From Nannocystis sp. (GTDB taxonomy: Bacteria > Myxococcota_A > Polyangia > Nannocystales > Nannocystaceae): DNA of 18,363 nucleotides. Both the position numbers and the translations under genes were made by a program. Location: NCBI GenBank assembly GCA_016712315.1, contig JADJRG010000012.1, positions 1 through 18,363 of the forward strand, read 5' to 3'. The first letter of the stretch is position 1; each line of letters begins with the position of its first letter. Of the stretch, positions 7,380-14,065 are shown piece after piece. The notes under the pieces are model-generated. The model made no database searches and was not told the DNA's origin. It worked only from the letters and a program-made list of their open reading frames with translations.

Positions 7380-8167
7380 TGCCCCCGCTGGAACCCGACG
7401 TAGAACGTGCAAGTTGTTCCGGCGCCGGGCGTCCCTGTGAAATCCCAATCGCAGGCCACATACCGCTCCACCGTATCCGTCAGCCCAAGCGGTGAATACT
7501 GCCCGCCGCCCGTCGTCGCCGTGACCGTGGTGAAGGTGATCAGCGCGCCGAACGTGATATCGTCAGCCGAGTCGATCACGCGAACCACTACGCCCGTCGC
7601 CCCGTCCGCTGTGTAGGTGGTGTAGCCCCAGTAGCCGTACCCACCCGTTGCGCTCTGAGCCGTCCCGTCAATCGAGTCGGCCTCGGTGTCGCCGTCCGCC
7701 GTCTCCGCTGACAACTCGTGCAAGATGTCGCCGACGTGCGCCACGCCCGTGAATTTGACCGTCGCGTCAACCTGGGTCAGCGCGGCCGGGGGCGTCTTCG
7801 GTTCTACCCGCTGCAAGTACCCGCGCGCCATCGTGGCCTTTTGGGCAATCACGTCAGAGTTGATGCCCGTGACGATGATGCGCAGATCGGAGCGGTCGGC
7901 GGCCGTGGTCCCCATGAGGTCGTCAATCAACCCCTGCAGGCCGGAATCAGCCCACAGTGGAATCGTCATATCGGGAGACAGCGAGTGCCCGACCCGCTGG
8001 ATCGTGGGGTACGCGGCGGCGCTGCCCGTAAGCTCCTGCAACGTCTCCTCAATCGCGGGCGGGTGGAACTCGCCGACTTGCCCAAGCGTGCCGGTCAGGT
8101 TGACGCCGAGATTAGCGGTGCCATCGAAGACGTAAAGGAATCGTGACGACGGGCCGGGAGTTGTCAT
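7376..8167 (-). CDS. Tail tube (major tail) protein with extra C-terminal domain
   Basis: The 263-residue protein lies between the tail terminator region and the chaperone genes, the usual place of the tail tube gene. Residues 1-150 (MTTPGPSSRFLYVFDG, EETLQELTGS, DMTIPLWAD, FTGVAHVGD) form the shared tube-like domain. Residues ~160-263 are glycine/threonine/aspartate-rich beta strands (GYGYWGYTTYTADGATGVVV near 176-195), probably an added surface domain like the Ig-like decorations on other tube proteins. ATG 8167 overlaps the preceding stop by one base (TAATG). The major role is inferred from position and length; the ring-forming fold is inferred, not proven by a motif. Confidence 0.75.
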   Translation of the reverse strand: MTTPGPSSRFLYVFDGTANLGVNLTGTLGQVGEFHPPAIEETLQELTGSAAAYPTIQRVGHSLSPDMTIPLWADSGLQGLIDDLMGTTAADRSDLRIIVTGINSDVIAQKATMARGYLQRVEPKTPPAALTQVDATVKFTGVAHVGDILHELSAETADGDTEADSIDGTAQSATGGYGYWGYTTYTADGATGVVVRVIDSADDITFGALITFTTVTATTGGGQYSPLGLTDTVERYVACDWDFTGTPGAGTTCTFYVGFQRGQ

Positions 8168-8520
8168 TATTCAGCCTTCCCCTTGCTTGCCGCATAGGGA
8201 TCATCCGGCCCATCCGCCTTGCAGATCCACCCGGCCGCGATCAGGCCCGGCACACTCTTGGCCGGGATATCCTTGGCAATCTCGCCAGCCTTGACCCGCT
8301 TGACCTTGCGCTCAGAGCGGGGCAGCTTGTCACCGGACAGAAGCCGCTCCAGTTGCGCGTCGTCGCTGGGGTATTCGATCCACTCCCGCTTGTCCAGCAC
8401 GCGCCACGCCTCGGCTGATCGAAGCGCCTTCCCCGTCTTCGGCGCGGGCGGCTGAACCGACTGCACGGGCGCGGCCACAACCGCTGGCGCCGCCTGCCCC
8501 TTCCCCGTTGTATCTGTCAT
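8167..8520 (-). CDS. Small basic/proline-rich protein of tail region, unknown function
   Basis: A 117-residue protein with a low-complexity A/P/Q-rich N-terminus (residues 1-30), a middle WRVLDKREWIEYPSDDAQLE and a lysine-rich stretch ERKVKRVKAGEIAKDIP, ending in VPGLIAAGWI. The ending resembles the short LI-x-x-G tails of many small phage connector proteins, but no family is recognised. ATG 8520 overlaps the stop of the preceding gene (ATGA) and its own stop overlaps the tube gene, so it is coupled to both. A minor head-tail or tail-tube accessory role is likely from position only. Confidence 0.75.
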   Translation of the reverse strand: MTDTTGKGQAAPAVVAAPVQSVQPPAPKTGKALRSAEAWRVLDKREWIEYPSDDAQLERLLSGDKLPRSERKVKRVKAGEIAKDIPAKSVPGLIAAGWICKADGPDDPYAASKGKAE

Positions 8521-9041
8521 GCTATCGCCCCCTCAGAGACTTGTGCGCTAATGAGCATCCGCGCGTCGGAGAAGAACTCCCCCGCCTGCGACGTATACAG
8601 CGGTTCGTAAAGGATCTCTGGATCATTGCCCATGGCCCATTCGATTGTGCGGCTATCGGCCCGGCTGAAATATTCCGCGATCATCTCGACCACCGCAAGC
8701 ATGTAGCGTTCGGCCATCGCAAGCGCCATGTCCGGCCCGTCCATCGACGCGCAGATGATTGCCACCATGTAATCGTGCTGGCCTATGAACCCGCGCCGTA
8801 GCCCGCCCGGCCCCACCTTCAGCCGCGTCCGTATCGGGCGCATGTACAGCACCGGGTAAGCCGCCTCTGGATTGTCGGGCGGTTCGTGGTGTCGGATCGC
8901 CACGAAATCCGCGAGCGTCGCCGGCCAGTCCGCATACTCCGCGCGCGCCTCGATATTGGCGAGCTTGTCGGCTGATACCGTCCCGCTCTGGATGTACGCC
9001 GCCAGCGCGCGGATCGGCGTTTCTGTGAGTTGCCACGTCAC
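8517..9041 (-). CDS. Putative tail terminator / neck protein
   Basis: The 174-residue protein starts at GTG 9041 (GTGA overlap with the preceding stop). It follows the gpG/gpS-like completion protein and precedes the tube gene, where tail terminators (gpU/gp17-like) normally sit. Features include VLYMRPIRTRLKVGPGG near residues 64-80 and a mixed alpha/beta pattern with hydrophobic helix MALAMAERYMLAVVEMIAEY near residues 105-124, in keeping with the terminator fold. No diagnostic motif is visible. It would cap the growing tail tube and bind the head connector. Confidence 0.6.
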   Translation of the reverse strand: MTWQLTETPIRALAAYIQSGTVSADKLANIEARAEYADWPATLADFVAIRHHEPPDNPEAAYPVLYMRPIRTRLKVGPGGLRRGFIGQHDYMVAIICASMDGPDMALAMAERYMLAVVEMIAEYFSRADSRTIEWAMGNDPEILYEPLYTSQAGEFFSDARMLISAQVSEGAIA

Positions 9042-9511
9042 GATCCAGCCTCGACTGTCTTGATCATGTAGGACCGCAAGCGTTCGGCCATCCCTTGCCG
9101 CGCCGCCTCATCCATCGCCAACACGCGCCGCGCCGGCATCTTGCCCGTGCCGAATTGGTGATACTTCGCGTGCTTCACTTCGGTTCCGAACCGAAGTTCA
9201 AACGCACTGACAACCTCGATAGCACCGAACCCGCCTTCGTTGACTAGGCTCTGCCGCAGCTCGCCCGTTGCCACTAGGATGGGCTGGCCAGGGTATCGCT
9301 TTGCCTTCCATGCCGCGTACTTCGATGACAGCGGCTTCCAGCCCCCCACGTCCCCGCCCTGCGTATCAAACCGGCCCTTGACCGCTAGCCGAAGCTGCCC
9401 GGCCTCAGAGCGCAGAAACGGGGCGAAGTCTTTGAGTAGCGACCCGTAAGCGGACAGCCGCGCCATGATCTCCGGCGTGCCGGTCACCGTCACTTCAACG
9501 TCAGCCGCCAT
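9038..9511 (-). CDS. Mu gpG / P2 gpS-like virion morphogenesis (tail completion) protein
   Basis: The 157 residues contain the family pattern: GGWKPLSSKYAAWKAKRYPG near residues 56-75, ILVATGELRQSL near 78-89, YHQFGTGKMPARRVL near 116-130. W-x-PL...TG-x-L-x-x-S...HQ-x-G...PAR is characteristic of the phage virion morphogenesis family (PF05069) and the related HK97 gp10 group. The length matches the ~150-residue relatives. These proteins act at head-tail joining. Start ATG 9511 overlaps the previous stop by one base (TAATG), and the end overlaps the next start. Confidence 0.85.
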   Translation of the reverse strand: MAADVEVTVTGTPEIMARLSAYGSLLKDFAPFLRSEAGQLRLAVKGRFDTQGGDVGGWKPLSSKYAAWKAKRYPGQPILVATGELRQSLVNEGGFGAIEVVSAFELRFGTEVKHAKYHQFGTGKMPARRVLAMDEAARQGMAERLRSYMIKTVEAGS

Positions 9512-9969
9512 TACCAGACCACCTTCGTCGTAATGTCCGGTTCCACGTTCGCACCGAGATACGGATCCTCGTCAGGGTTGACGGTCCAATAGCTTGACGG
9601 CAGATGTACGTTCGCCGCCCCTAGTGTCCCGTTCGCCCACGCGCAGAGCGTCTTGAGCGCCCCCGTGTATTTGTCCTGCCAGAACTTCCACGCGCTTTCA
9701 ACGTTCGCCGCGTGCTGATCGCGGTATCGGCTGCGCTGGATCGCCGCCGCCCAGCCCCAAGACTCCACCGCCCCCAGGTACGTAAGCGCCGACGCTGGCG
9801 AGGTAACGGGAGTTGTGAACCCGCACCCCGCCAACGTCGCGTCGATCTCAGCCGAGATACTTGTCCCGATGGCATTGAGCTGGGCGTAAGTCAGCGGCGC
9901 ATACCACGTCCCCCCCGCTTGCACAGCGGGCAGGAGCGCGGCCACGTCAACGACTTCAGCGTATGCCAT
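9511..9969 (-). CDS. Head-tail adaptor, Mu gp36 / gp6-like
   Basis: The 152-residue protein directly follows the capsid gene (18-nt gap). Its N-terminal half has the layout of the DUF1320 (Mu gp36) and gp6 adaptor groups: a short start, LTYAQLNAIGTSISAEIDAT near residues 27-46 (helix leading to an ID-x-x-L motif), then PVTSPASALTYLGAVESWGW near residues 54-73. The C-terminal part ends in a W/P-rich strand. Such adaptors form a ring under the portal for attachment of the tail. Similarity is by pattern only; an unrelated connector is possible. Confidence 0.65.
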   Translation of the reverse strand: MAYAEVVDVAALLPAVQAGGTWYAPLTYAQLNAIGTSISAEIDATLAGCGFTTPVTSPASALTYLGAVESWGWAAAIQRSRYRDQHAANVESAWKFWQDKYTGALKTLCAWANGTLGAANVHLPSSYWTVNPDEDPYLGANVEPDITTKVVW

Positions 9970-9987
9970 CGGGATCAGTCCTCAGGT

Positions 9988-10938
9988 CTAGGTGGTGTAG
10001 ATGCAGAGCCAGGGCAGGCCGTAGCCGACCTGGAAACTACCGCGCACCGCGTACACCGCCTCCTCAGTCCGCATGAGGGATTCGGCCGTGGTGTCGGACT
10101 CCAACTGAGGAGCGAACTCCTGCTGGAAGATGAAGGGCGCAAGGCCCGGCGAGACGTGCATGAAGTAGCGGGCCGCCGTATCCGTCAGCCGCGCGTCTTC
10201 GATGACCGTGTAGCCGCGCGCTTCCCACATCGGAGCGCCCGAGGGAGCCGCCGGCGTGACACCGGGGTCACTGGCGCCCGGCCCGGTCAACAGCGCCTCG
10301 TAAGCGACCATGCTGTCATTCGGGTGGATCAGGATGACGTTGGGAACGATGTTCATGGGCCGCCCGCGGTCATCCGCGTAAGCCATCATCGTGGCCCGCG
10401 CCGTCGCGAGGTCGGTTCGGAAGTTGGCCACCGACGTGCCCGCCGTCGCGATGGTGTTGTCAATCGTGCCGCTGGACCCGTAGGTACGGCTGGACCCGAA
10501 GAACGCAGCCGCGTCATACGTGGGCGACGTGACGCTAGCCGAGCCGCCGCCGTTGATCAGCCCGAGGATCAGCTCACCGGGATAGCGCGCGGCCTCCTGG
10601 GCAAGCTGCTGGGTCTTCGGCGTGATCATGCCCAACTGGTCACGGTCGAAGGCCAGCCGCTCGACACCGAACGCCGCCTTGTGCAGTTCGTTGGTGAGCG
10701 TGAAGTCATCCCCGGTCATGCCGCCGACTTGCAGCGCCCCGGTCCACTTCGCCATCTTGGGAACCGAGGTCAGCCAGCCATACTGCATCGACGCTTTGCC
10801 GTCCGTAGACTGCGGAGCGCCGCCGAGAACGAGGCGGGTCCAGGCGGCATTCGACAGCGCCGCCGGGAAAGAATCGTTGAACACCGCCCGCGCGCCGGTC
10901 AAGGAAGCGGACAGGAGATCGCCATAGACGATAGACAT
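9988..10938 (-). CDS. Major capsid protein, Mu gpT-like
   Basis: The 316-residue product matches the length (about 300) and layout of the Mu-like major head subunit gpT. A central GMTGDDFTLTNELHK near residues 73-87 is followed by the helix-rich core, FFGSSRTYGSSG near residues 145-156, a spine helix with TDLATARATMMAYADDRGRP near 174-193 followed by PNVILIHPND, and the closing VRGSFQVGYGLPWLC near residues 298-312. gpT forms the HK97-fold shell. The start has GGGGAGG eight bases upstream. The order protease/scaffold, decoration, capsid is that of Mu-like heads. No N-terminal delta domain is seen, in keeping with a separate scaffold. Confidence 0.88.
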   Translation of the reverse strand: MSIVYGDLLSASLTGARAVFNDSFPAALSNAAWTRLVLGGAPQSTDGKASMQYGWLTSVPKMAKWTGALQVGGMTGDDFTLTNELHKAAFGVERLAFDRDQLGMITPKTQQLAQEAARYPGELILGLINGGGSASVTSPTYDAAAFFGSSRTYGSSGTIDNTIATAGTSVANFRTDLATARATMMAYADDRGRPMNIVPNVILIHPNDSMVAYEALLTGPGASDPGVTPAAPSGAPMWEARGYTVIEDARLTDTAARYFMHVSPGLAPFIFQQEFAPQLESDTTAESLMRTEEAVYAVRGSFQVGYGLPWLCIYTT

Positions 10939-10952
10939 TTCTCAGCCTCCCC

Positions 10953-11861
10953 TTAGACCTTCGCGGCCGCGGTTGCGGTCGGCAGGACGTACACCACCAC
11001 CATCCGCGTTCGGCCGGCAGTGCCGCCCGTGCTCGACGTGGTGATGATCCCGTTGATCGTCTGCGCCGTCGCCGTGTAGCGGGGCGACACTTGCGAGTTG
11101 GCGATGTAGGCACCAGCCTTGCCGCCCGCCATCGCGAAGGAGATCGACTCGCCAGCCAGGAGGTCGGTAGCCTTGACGTTCACCGCCGTGTAGTACCCGT
11201 CGTCGTCGGTGTCGCCGACGATCATCGTACAGGTGCCCGCGTTGTCCCACAGCGCCACGCCGTTGACAATGATGTCCACCAGCGTAGCGCCCGCCGGCTT
11301 GACCACCGTGCCCGTGTAAGTGCCCGCCCCGCTCGTCTCGGTAAACGTGCGCTCCTGGGCAACCACAATGCCGCCGTTCGCAGCCAGCCCCGCCAGCGCG
11401 TTCAGCTCCGACGCCGTCGCCGTGACCCCCGAGATCGGGAACGTCGCAAGGCCCGGCACGTTGACCCAGCAGGAGGTAGTAGACACGAAGTCCACCATCA
11501 CGCCGACGAAGATGTCGTTAGTTGCGCCGGCCGCGTCATCGACCGTGTTGTCATCGACCAGATACATGGCCTGCGCGGTGTTGAGCATCGCCTGGGTGAC
11601 GCTGGTTGCGGTGAAGAGGTAATCGGCGTCCGACTCGACAAGCACGAACTTGTCGCCGTCCGTAGTGCCGCCCGTCACCGACTCAGCAGCCACACCCGCG
11701 CAGCGGAAGCTAGCCGTATCGGTTCCCGGCCGGGCGAACCCGTCGGTGTCGATGCAGACCAGCCCGCCCTTCAGAATCACACTTGCGGCGTTCACCGGGT
11801 AGCGGCGGATTCTTGGAGTCCCCCGCCGATCCCGAGCGAATGCCTGACTCAGTGCCGTCAT
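10953..11861 (-). CDS. Capsid decoration (cement) protein with extra C-terminal beta domain
   Basis: Of 302 residues, the first ~140 have the decoration pattern (DUF2190/cement type): YPVNAASVILKGGLVCIDTD near residues 21-40, CAGVAAESV near 54-62, GDKFVLVESDADYLF near 69-83 and YLVDDNTVDDA near 100-110. A short linker with TATASELNALAG (about residues 147-158), common in phage surface proteins, leads to a second domain of about 130 residues: TYTGTVVKPAGATLVDIIVN, GYYTAVNVKATDLLAGESIS and GRTRMVVVYVLP. The second domain is probably a surface beta-sandwich. The ATG overlaps the preceding stop (ATGA). It should stabilise the shell after expansion. Confidence 0.8.
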   Translation of the reverse strand: MTALSQAFARDRRGTPRIRRYPVNAASVILKGGLVCIDTDGFARPGTDTASFRCAGVAAESVTGGTTDGDKFVLVESDADYLFTATSVTQAMLNTAQAMYLVDDNTVDDAAGATNDIFVGVMVDFVSTTSCWVNVPGLATFPISGVTATASELNALAGLAANGGIVVAQERTFTETSGAGTYTGTVVKPAGATLVDIIVNGVALWDNAGTCTMIVGDTDDDGYYTAVNVKATDLLAGESISFAMAGGKAGAYIANSQVSPRYTATAQTINGIITTSSTGGTAGRTRMVVVYVLPTATAAAKV

Positions 11862-12184
11862 GCTTCACTCCCTTTTGTCGCCCGACGCCGCACGGGGCGG
11901 GCCGGTTCGTTGGTATCGGTTAGTGGATCGCCCGCGTCCGCAGCTTCCCCGGCTTCCCCGGTTGGCGCCTCTGCCCCCGCGTCCTTGGGTTGGGCGGGTG
12001 CGCTGGCCTTGCCCGGCTTCCCCGGTACAGTGACCACGATCCCGCCCTTTGCCAGATACGCCACAGCGTCCTTGCCCAGCCACGACGCCGTTGACTCCGG
12101 CCAGCCCGCTTTCAGCATCGCCTCTGCCCCATCCATGCCTTCCGCAAGGTATCGGGCGAGGTCTAGCTGCCGTTGGCTAGCCAT
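11858..12184 (-). CDS. Small protein, helical N-terminus and charged low-complexity tail
   Basis: A 108-residue protein between scaffold and decoration genes. Residues 1-45 are helical (LDLARYLAEGMDGAEAMLKA), resembling the short helical module at the start of many small terminase or head proteins; residues 55-108 are A/P/K/E-rich and probably disordered, ending PVRRRATKGSEA. The start lies inside the end of the protease/scaffold frame (8-nt overlap), and the end overlaps the decoration gene start, so it is translationally linked to both. Function is not recognised. A minor head component or assembly factor is the reasonable guess. Confidence 0.7.
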   Translation of the reverse strand: MASQRQLDLARYLAEGMDGAEAMLKAGWPESTASWLGKDAVAYLAKGGIVVTVPGKPGKASAPAQPKDAGAEAPTGEAGEAADAGDPLTDTNEPARPVRRRATKGSEA

Positions 12185-12836
12185 TCAGCGTCAAGCCCTT
12201 TTCAGCCGCCCGCGCCTTGGCGAAGTCGGCCTCAGAGATGCCAAGCTGCCGGGCAACGGTGCGATCCGCGTCCGACAGCGCGATAGCCGAGAGGTCCACC
12301 GGGCTAGCCGATGTGCCGATCTCGCCAGTCGGAACCGGGCGCGCATTTTCGAGGACCGCCGCGTACAGCGCATCCTTGCCACCGAGCGCCAGATCAATCA
12401 GCGTCGGGCGGATCGCGACGGGCAGGGAGCGGGTGGTAATGTCGCCGTCCACCCGCCGCTCTGCCGCCTCGCGGGCGAGCCGAACCTCCAGCCCCGCCAC
12501 GCGCGCCTCCGCGGCCTGCCGGGCGGTTGTCTCGGCCTCGACACGCGCCGATAGTGTGGTCAACTGGCCGGACAGGTCGATAGACCCCGGCGTGGTGCCT
12601 GCGCTCATGGGCGCCTCTCCTTCTGCTACTGGCGCATTCGGATCAGCATCCGGCGCCGCGATTGTCGATCCCATCGCAGCCGCAACGGCCTCGGCGATTG
12701 CGCTATAGTCGGTCGGCCCCTTGCCGAGCGCGCCCGCAAGCCAGCCCACAAGCTGCTCAGGCGTCTCGAAGGTCATCCCGGCGAACGTGATTGCACCCGG
12801 CGCCGTAGCACCCGGCAAGGTCGTATCTTCTGGCAT
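12177..12836 (-). CDS. Candidate nested scaffold protein (internal start in protease gene)
   Basis: Within the protease/scaffold frame, ATG 12836 (residue 253 of the long form) is preceded by AGGGG at 12848-12844 with 7 nt spacing, a strong ribosome-binding site in the middle of a gene. It would give a 219-residue protein starting MPEDTTLPGATAPGA that contains the whole coiled-coil scaffold part and lacks the protease domain. Mu (gpZ inside gpI) and lambda (Nu3 inside C) make their scaffolds this way. It sits just after the protease-scaffold linker. Not proven by sequence alone, but position and ribosome-binding site fit. Confidence 0.65.
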   Translation of the reverse strand: MPEDTTLPGATAPGAITFAGMTFETPEQLVGWLAGALGKGPTDYSAIAEAVAAAMGSTIAAPDADPNAPVAEGEAPMSAGTTPGSIDLSGQLTTLSARVEAETTARQAAEARVAGLEVRLAREAAERRVDGDITTRSLPVAIRPTLIDLALGGKDALYAAVLENARPVPTGEIGTSASPVDLSAIALSDADRTVARQLGISEADFAKARAAEKGLTLNG

Positions 12837-13592
12837 AGTGTCACCCCTGGTTAGGTTGGCCTTTGCGACCGCGCGCAGTTTGGCCGCGAACTCAGCCCAG
12901 AGCGTCCGCGCCGCTGGCGCCCCGCGCTGGCCATACACAAGCGCCGCCCACCGATCGGTGAGCGCATCGAACTCAGACATAATCCCGTCAAGCTCAGTCG
13001 CCTCCTCCGCGTCCAGCCCGTCGCCGGGAGACGCAAGCATCGGAGCGTCGGCGTCATAGGAGAACATCACGGGAGTGCCGCCATTCAGCCCCGCCCTATC
13101 GAGCATCATATCGGCGAGGCCGGGAACCGCTGGCGCCTGGTCACCAAGCAAGGCGACGTGATCCATGAACCACTCGTATTCCTTGCCCCCAATCTCGACA
13201 GCCCGCCACAGCCCGCTAGACCGCGCGCGATAGCGACCGTCCTTGATGAAGTCGATCAGGGACAGGGGAACGTCTTTGAAGTCAGCGAGGAGGCGGCCGC
13301 CCGTGACGCGCAGCGCATCAACCCACCCAAGCGCCGGCATACCATCGGCGCCGTCAGCGTCCTTGCCGAACAACGCCTTGGCGAACCGCTGGCGCAAGTC
13401 GTGGCCAAGCTGGACGCGGGGGGGATAATCGCGGCGCGTTGCCTTCCACGTCGCCACGATTGCCTCTATATCAGCGGGGGTGATCTCGACTCTGCCAGCC
13501 GACGACGATTGAAACACGCCCGGCTTGAGGATTTCCACGCCCATGATGTCGCGAACGCCAGCCGCCATGTTTTGCCCCCGGTTGGCGGGCAT
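12177..13592 (-). CDS. Capsid maturation protease fused to scaffold, Mu gpI-like
   Basis: The N-terminal ~175 residues show the maturation-protease layout: VEITPADIEAIVATWKA, then PPRVQLGH near residues 57-64 (the GH is the likely catalytic histidine region), LGWVDALRVTGGRLLADFKD near 88-107 and YRARSSGLWRAVEI near 120-133 (likely catalytic serine), with HVALLGDQAPAVPGL near 144-158. The C-terminal half is an A/E-rich scaffold with a coiled coil (LSARVEAETTARQAAEARV near 350-368). Two starts are possible: ATG 13592, directly after the terminator T-run, or ATG 13568, which has GGGGG six bases upstream (MAAGVRDIMG). I prefer 13568. An internal in-frame start for the scaffold lies at 12836. Confidence 0.85.
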   Translation of the reverse strand: MPANRGQNMAAGVRDIMGVEILKPGVFQSSSAGRVEITPADIEAIVATWKATRRDYPPRVQLGHDLRQRFAKALFGKDADGADGMPALGWVDALRVTGGRLLADFKDVPLSLIDFIKDGRYRARSSGLWRAVEIGGKEYEWFMDHVALLGDQAPAVPGLADMMLDRAGLNGGTPVMFSYDADAPMLASPGDGLDAEEATELDGIMSEFDALTDRWAALVYGQRGAPAARTLWAEFAAKLRAVAKANLTRGDTMPEDTTLPGATAPGAITFAGMTFETPEQLVGWLAGALGKGPTDYSAIAEAVAAAMGSTIAAPDADPNAPVAEGEAPMSAGTTPGSIDLSGQLTTLSARVEAETTARQAAEARVAGLEVRLAREAAERRVDGDITTRSLPVAIRPTLIDLALGGKDALYAAVLENARPVPTGEIGTSASPVDLSAIALSDADRTVARQLGISEADFAKARAAEKGLTLNG

Positions 13593-13593
13593 G

Positions 13594-13619
13594 AAAAAAA
13601 CCCACCTCAGATCGGCGGG
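13594..13619 (-). terminator. Intrinsic terminator ahead of protease gene
   Basis: Minus strand CCCGCC (13619-13614), 7-nt loop GATCTGA, GGTGGG (13606-13601), then seven T (13600-13594). The stem has one G-U pair and can be lengthened by further G-U and A-U pairs into the T-run. This is a canonical rho-independent terminator. It ends one base before ATG 13592. It would stop transcripts from both the local promoter and the upstream terminase/portal genes unless read through. Confidence 0.82.
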
Positions 13620-13699
13620 CCGTTTTGCTGGCGGGGGCCGATTGAAGCGGGCGGGGGCGACGTGCTAGAGTCGCGGGCCACTAGATATAGATGATTGCG
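13594..13699 (-). ncRNA. Putative ~105-nt phage small RNA or attenuator leader
   Basis: From the expected start of the 13735-13706 promoter to the terminator there are about 105 nt with no convincing ORF. The RNA can fold in two exclusive ways: the terminator stem (13619-13601), or a longer-range stem ATCGGC (13642-13637) with GCCGAT (13616-13611), with an inner GCC/GGC pair, that uses part of the terminator arm. That is the terminator/antiterminator design of attenuators, and also what a compact stand-alone small RNA would show. The start point is estimated from the -10, not known. No match to a named RNA family is claimed. Confidence 0.5.
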
Positions 13700-13705
13700 G
13701 GCGGG

Positions 13706-13735
13706 AGTATACCATACGCCCCCCGCCTATGTCAA
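13706..13735 (-). promoter_or_regulatory. Near-consensus sigma70 promoter with extended -10
   Basis: -35 TTGACA (13735-13730, exact consensus) and -10 TATACT (13711-13706, one mismatch) are 18 bp apart, with TGG directly before the -10 (extended -10). In a GC-rich window this is by far the best promoter seen. The TGA stop of the preceding 72-residue ORF lies inside the -35. Expected transcription start is near 13699. Confidence 0.85.
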
Positions 13736-13950
13736 GTGGACGCCGATTCTCCCCCATCCCGCGCAGCCCCAACCGCCGCCGCGTCCCTGCCCAGCTTGTC
13801 CGCCTGCCCACGCGCGCGGGCCTCCAAGTCCTCCAGCGTCTTACGGATCGCCAGCGCATCGGCGGCCAGTCGCAGCGCGTCACGGCGGGCAGCGAGTAGC
13901 ACGCTCTGGGTGTCGGGTTGCGGTTGGGTTGCGGGCGGGTTGCACATCAT
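13732..13950 (-). CDS. Small helical protein of unknown function
   Basis: ATG 13950 (or 13947, the better-spaced of an ATGATG pair) follows GGGGAGG at 13961-13955. The 72-residue product begins MMCNPPATQPQPDTQ and is otherwise one long amphipathic helix (VLLAARRDALRLAADALAIR, then KTLEDLEARARGQADKLG), probably a coiled coil. The frame is open further upstream to 14154, but that part lacks a ribosome-binding site and reads as shadow text. The stop TGA overlaps the -35 box of the next promoter. A small head or scaffold-related helper is possible. Confidence 0.6.
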   Translation of the reverse strand: MMCNPPATQPQPDTQSVLLAARRDALRLAADALAIRKTLEDLEARARGQADKLGRDAAAVGAARDGGESAST

Positions 13951-13989
13951 TCGACCTCCCCGGGGCCGGGGCCGGATCGGCCGGATATC

Positions 13990-14023
13990 AGAGGCGGGCG
14001 GCGGAGAACGCGCCACCGCCTCT
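13990..14023. other. Inverted repeat in gap between two small ORFs
   Basis: AGAGGCGG (13990-13997 on the plus strand) and CCGCCTCT (14016-14023) are perfect 8-bp complements; an inner five-pair stem (one G-U) extends it around a ~7-nt loop with a one-base bulge. No T-run follows on the minus strand, so it is unlikely to be a terminator. It lies 40 nt upstream of the ribosome-binding site of the 72-residue ORF and may be an RNA stability or processing element. Confidence 0.55.
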
Positions 14024-14065
14024 CCGTTCCGCTCCCCCGCCGAAGTCACACGCCTCAGCCGGGCG

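Noticed and set aside
11264..11269. TTGACA on the plus strand
   Set aside because: Inside the decoration gene, no -10 and no plus-strand gene to serve.
9712..12554. Long plus-strand frames opposite the capsid, decoration and scaffold genes (414 and 487 codons)
   Set aside because: Arginine/histidine-rich text with no domain pattern, opposite clear structural genes; long antisense frames are expected in GC-rich DNA.
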